In this document: in pieces, positions 62,214-64,000 of the stretch
Position numbering within the stretch: the stretch's first letter is position 1
Layout of the letters: the number at the start of each line of letters is the position of its first letter
Assembly: GCF_000003815.2 (NCBI RefSeq)
Contig: NC_049989.1
Location: 7,140,734 to 7,204,733 of the forward strand
DNA length: 64,000 nt
Direction: 5' to 3'
From: Branchiostoma floridae
Lineage: Eukaryota > Chordata > Leptocardii > Amphioxiformes > Branchiostomatidae
The notes under the pieces: generated by a model
What the model saw: only the letters and a program-made list of their open reading frames with translations
Told to the model about the DNA's origin: nothing
Databases searched by the model: none
Made by a program: the position numbers and the translations under genes

Positions 62214-63498
62214 GATACATTATCGATAAGTATTGCCCACAAGGTTAGATGAAGTCGCCATAGTTTAAATTAATAAATTAATAAAGTGGATACCATTTTC
62301 GGAAAAGAAGGCAGCTCCAGACCTATAGAATCACGATCTTCACTCTTGCCGTGTCTCAAGTGATGTACCTTTCATTCTCACAAATGATTGGTCACGATTG
62401 TCCATACCATAAATACCATCATCTGTAGTTGATTGAAATTGGATGCCCCGATCCCCAGCCCATTCAAGCAGATGCGAAAGTAGGCAAATCACTTTAACGT
62501 TTTCTGACCGGGCGACGTTTCTGCATTTCTCCATTGTTAGAAAAGCCATCCGGTCTGAAAACTGTACAATTTTCTAACCACCCAAACATCTGCTTGGAGT
62601 TTAGCGTTGTCTGACCTAGGAAGTAAATGCCACAGGGGTCACGAGGGGTCATGAGGCTTCTATGACAACACGCACGCACCATCCATGATTTGATTGATTT
62701 ACTGGTCTTCTATGTACAAAATCTGCGGAAATAAGAGTCTATTTCTCACTTGCTATGATATCTAGCTTTGGTGATGACGTAAGGCTGACAGAATATGGTC
62801 TGCTCTGGTGAGAAAAGCTCAGTTTAAGCATGTTGTTGTCGGAAGATCCATGGTTACAACCGGTTTGACAGGTAAGCCCCCCTCCCCACACACTTTCAGT
62901 TTATATACTCTGTAAAAAATACTCGGCATTATAAGATGAAAGAAATTTACCCAAAAGACACATTATGTGTGCCTTTTTTATATAACGTAAGTTACATTTG
63001 ATTGTGTTAAATCCGGAAACAAACTACAATTTACACAAATGATATTACACAATACACAATACACCCTATTGATAGACTTCTATGACACATTGGTATAGTG
63101 ATACAGTGACTACACAACTGCTTTACAAAATCAGACATAACTGAGGGAAGACGTGGATGACACTAAGATCACTTTGGGGTAAATATATGTCATTGAGAAA
63201 TGTAAACAATGGAATGAGACACCATATTTAACCTAATCATGACAGGTTAGGGTAAATATATTTAGGTAATGAAAAGGCCATGATTATAAAAGTAAAATAT
63301 TACTGCAATAAATTCTATATTAAGTTACAATGCACAGATTTGAGATGAGAGCAGTACTAGTATATGATTTAATAACAAATCCATTGTTATGGAAAAGCTC
63401 AATAAATGAAGAAATTATGATAAACATTTGCTATTGCAGTAGTATATTCTTTTCATATTGTTTGATGATTTCTGTCCAGTGTGTGAATCAGAGTGAAG
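62214..63498. other. No gene recognised; upstream region of the DUF4062 gene
   Basis: AT-rich sequence. A 69-codon minus-strand ORF at 62340-62549 resembles nothing I know. A polypyrimidine tract with AG at 63479-63480 (TTTCTGTCCAG) may be the acceptor of the start-codon exon, implying a 5' UTR exon farther upstream. Confidence 0.45.
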
Positions 63499-63762
63499 AT
63501 GGGTTGTGGGGCGTCGACAAACTATCAGTACGAGGTGAACCTCACCTGGGAACAGGTGAGCCGCACCGTGGACACGCCCAGACCCAAGGACGACAAGCTG
63601 GTCCTCAGGCACTCCAACTGGAAAACTGTCCGCATCTTCGTCTCATCAACCTTCAAGGACTTTCACTCGGAGAGAGACGTTCTCGTGAAGGAGGTGTTTG
63701 CAGACTTGAGACATTGGTGTGAGAAGAGGAGGCTACATCTGGTGGAATGTGATCTAAGATGG
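63499..63762 (+). CDS. First coding exon of a DUF4062 STAND-type protein, truncated by the window end
   Basis: The 88 codons end at TGG/GTAAGA, a good phase-0 donor. The protein starts MGCGAS, a likely N-myristoylation and palmitoylation signal. It then carries VRIFVSSTFKDFHSERDVLV and LHLVECDLRW, hallmark stretches of the N-terminal DUF4062 domain found before NACHT or other STAND ATPase and TPR or WD40 modules (TEP1, NWD1 and TTC41-like proteins). The subfamily cannot be decided from this exon. If typical, the downstream exons encode a large signalling or scaffold NTPase. The ATG is chosen for its position just after a plausible acceptor and its intact MG start. Confidence 0.8.
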
Positions 63763-63849
63763 GTAAGAAAATTGAGAAAAATTGAAACAAGAGCAGAAAC
63801 AGACAGAAACAATATATACAAAAATATCCAGGATTCAAAGCCGCGCTGA

Positions 63850-63889
63850 TCCCGGTCAGTTTAGCAGTCCTTGAATCACTGTTACACTT
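63850..63889. mobile_element. SINE body fragment
   Basis: GGTCAGTTTAGCAGTCCTTGA followed by a CACTGTTACAC end matches the non-tRNA body of the elements at 20131-20309 and 20401-20587. The tRNA-like head is absent, so this is a truncated copy in the first intron of the DUF4062 gene. Confidence 0.6.
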
Positions 63890-64000
63890 TCTTCTTCTTG
63901 TAGGACAATCTTATGAGTTGCATATGATATGTGATATGTTTTTAAGAGCAGATAAGCATATACAATGTTTATCAGCAAAATGTAGACATTCTAGGCTGTA

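Noticed and set aside
62340-62549. Minus-strand ORF of 69 codons
   Set aside because: No recognisable domain and no neighbouring exons. It is probably a chance frame.

Overview
The window is eukaryotic nuclear DNA from an intron-dense invertebrate genome. It most likely comes from a cephalochordate (amphioxus, Branchiostoma) or a closely related deuterostome. This rests on vertebrate-like single-copy orthologues with short exons and canonical GT-AG introns (B3GLCT, an EMID1/COL26A1-like EMI-collagen gene, an A-band titin-type Ig/FnIII gene), many small fold-back repeats and tRNA-derived SINEs. The species call is inference. All exon boundaries were read by eye from splice sites, reading-frame continuity and protein similarity remembered from the families.

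Layout. (1) 169-4390, minus: B3GLCT, whose C-terminal exons lie outside the window. A 485-bp head-to-head interval (4391-4875) separates it from (2) 4876-15925, plus: a 17-exon, 728-residue protein with a TBC-like domain and a coiled coil. Its large intron 5 is filled by a composite repeat. (3) 15926-29270 has no recognisable protein gene. It holds the 3' UTR of gene 2, a CpG-rich segment of tandemly duplicated exon-like blocks with splice signals (about 17.1-18.7 kb, candidate non-coding RNA), two tRNA-type SINEs, a fold-back element and a diverged tandem array (22.0-24.6 kb). (4) 29271-38631, plus: secreted EMI-domain/collagen protein with a 7-kb first intron. (5) 39684-49739, minus: four tandem MCFD2-like EF-hand genes with the same four-exon, same-phase architecture. 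(6) about 50.97-61.5 kb, plus: a TATA-driven gene whose product is Ig-Fn3-Ig-Fn3-Ig-Fn2, 11 domains, arranged like one titin C-zone super-repeat. (7) 63499 onward, plus: first coding exon of a DUF4062 STAND-type protein, cut by the window end.

How the genes relate. Three loci act in the secretory pathway or matrix: B3GLCT (O-fucose elongation on thrombospondin repeats in the ER), the MCFD2-like proteins (ER-Golgi cargo-receptor partners in vertebrates) and the EMI-collagen protein. They are not an operon. The titin-like gene is sarcomeric by homology. The strongest leads are the 11-domain titin-like mini-gene, the MCFD2-like array, the duplicated-exon non-coding locus and a near-perfect 466-bp palindrome at 61.7-62.2 kb.
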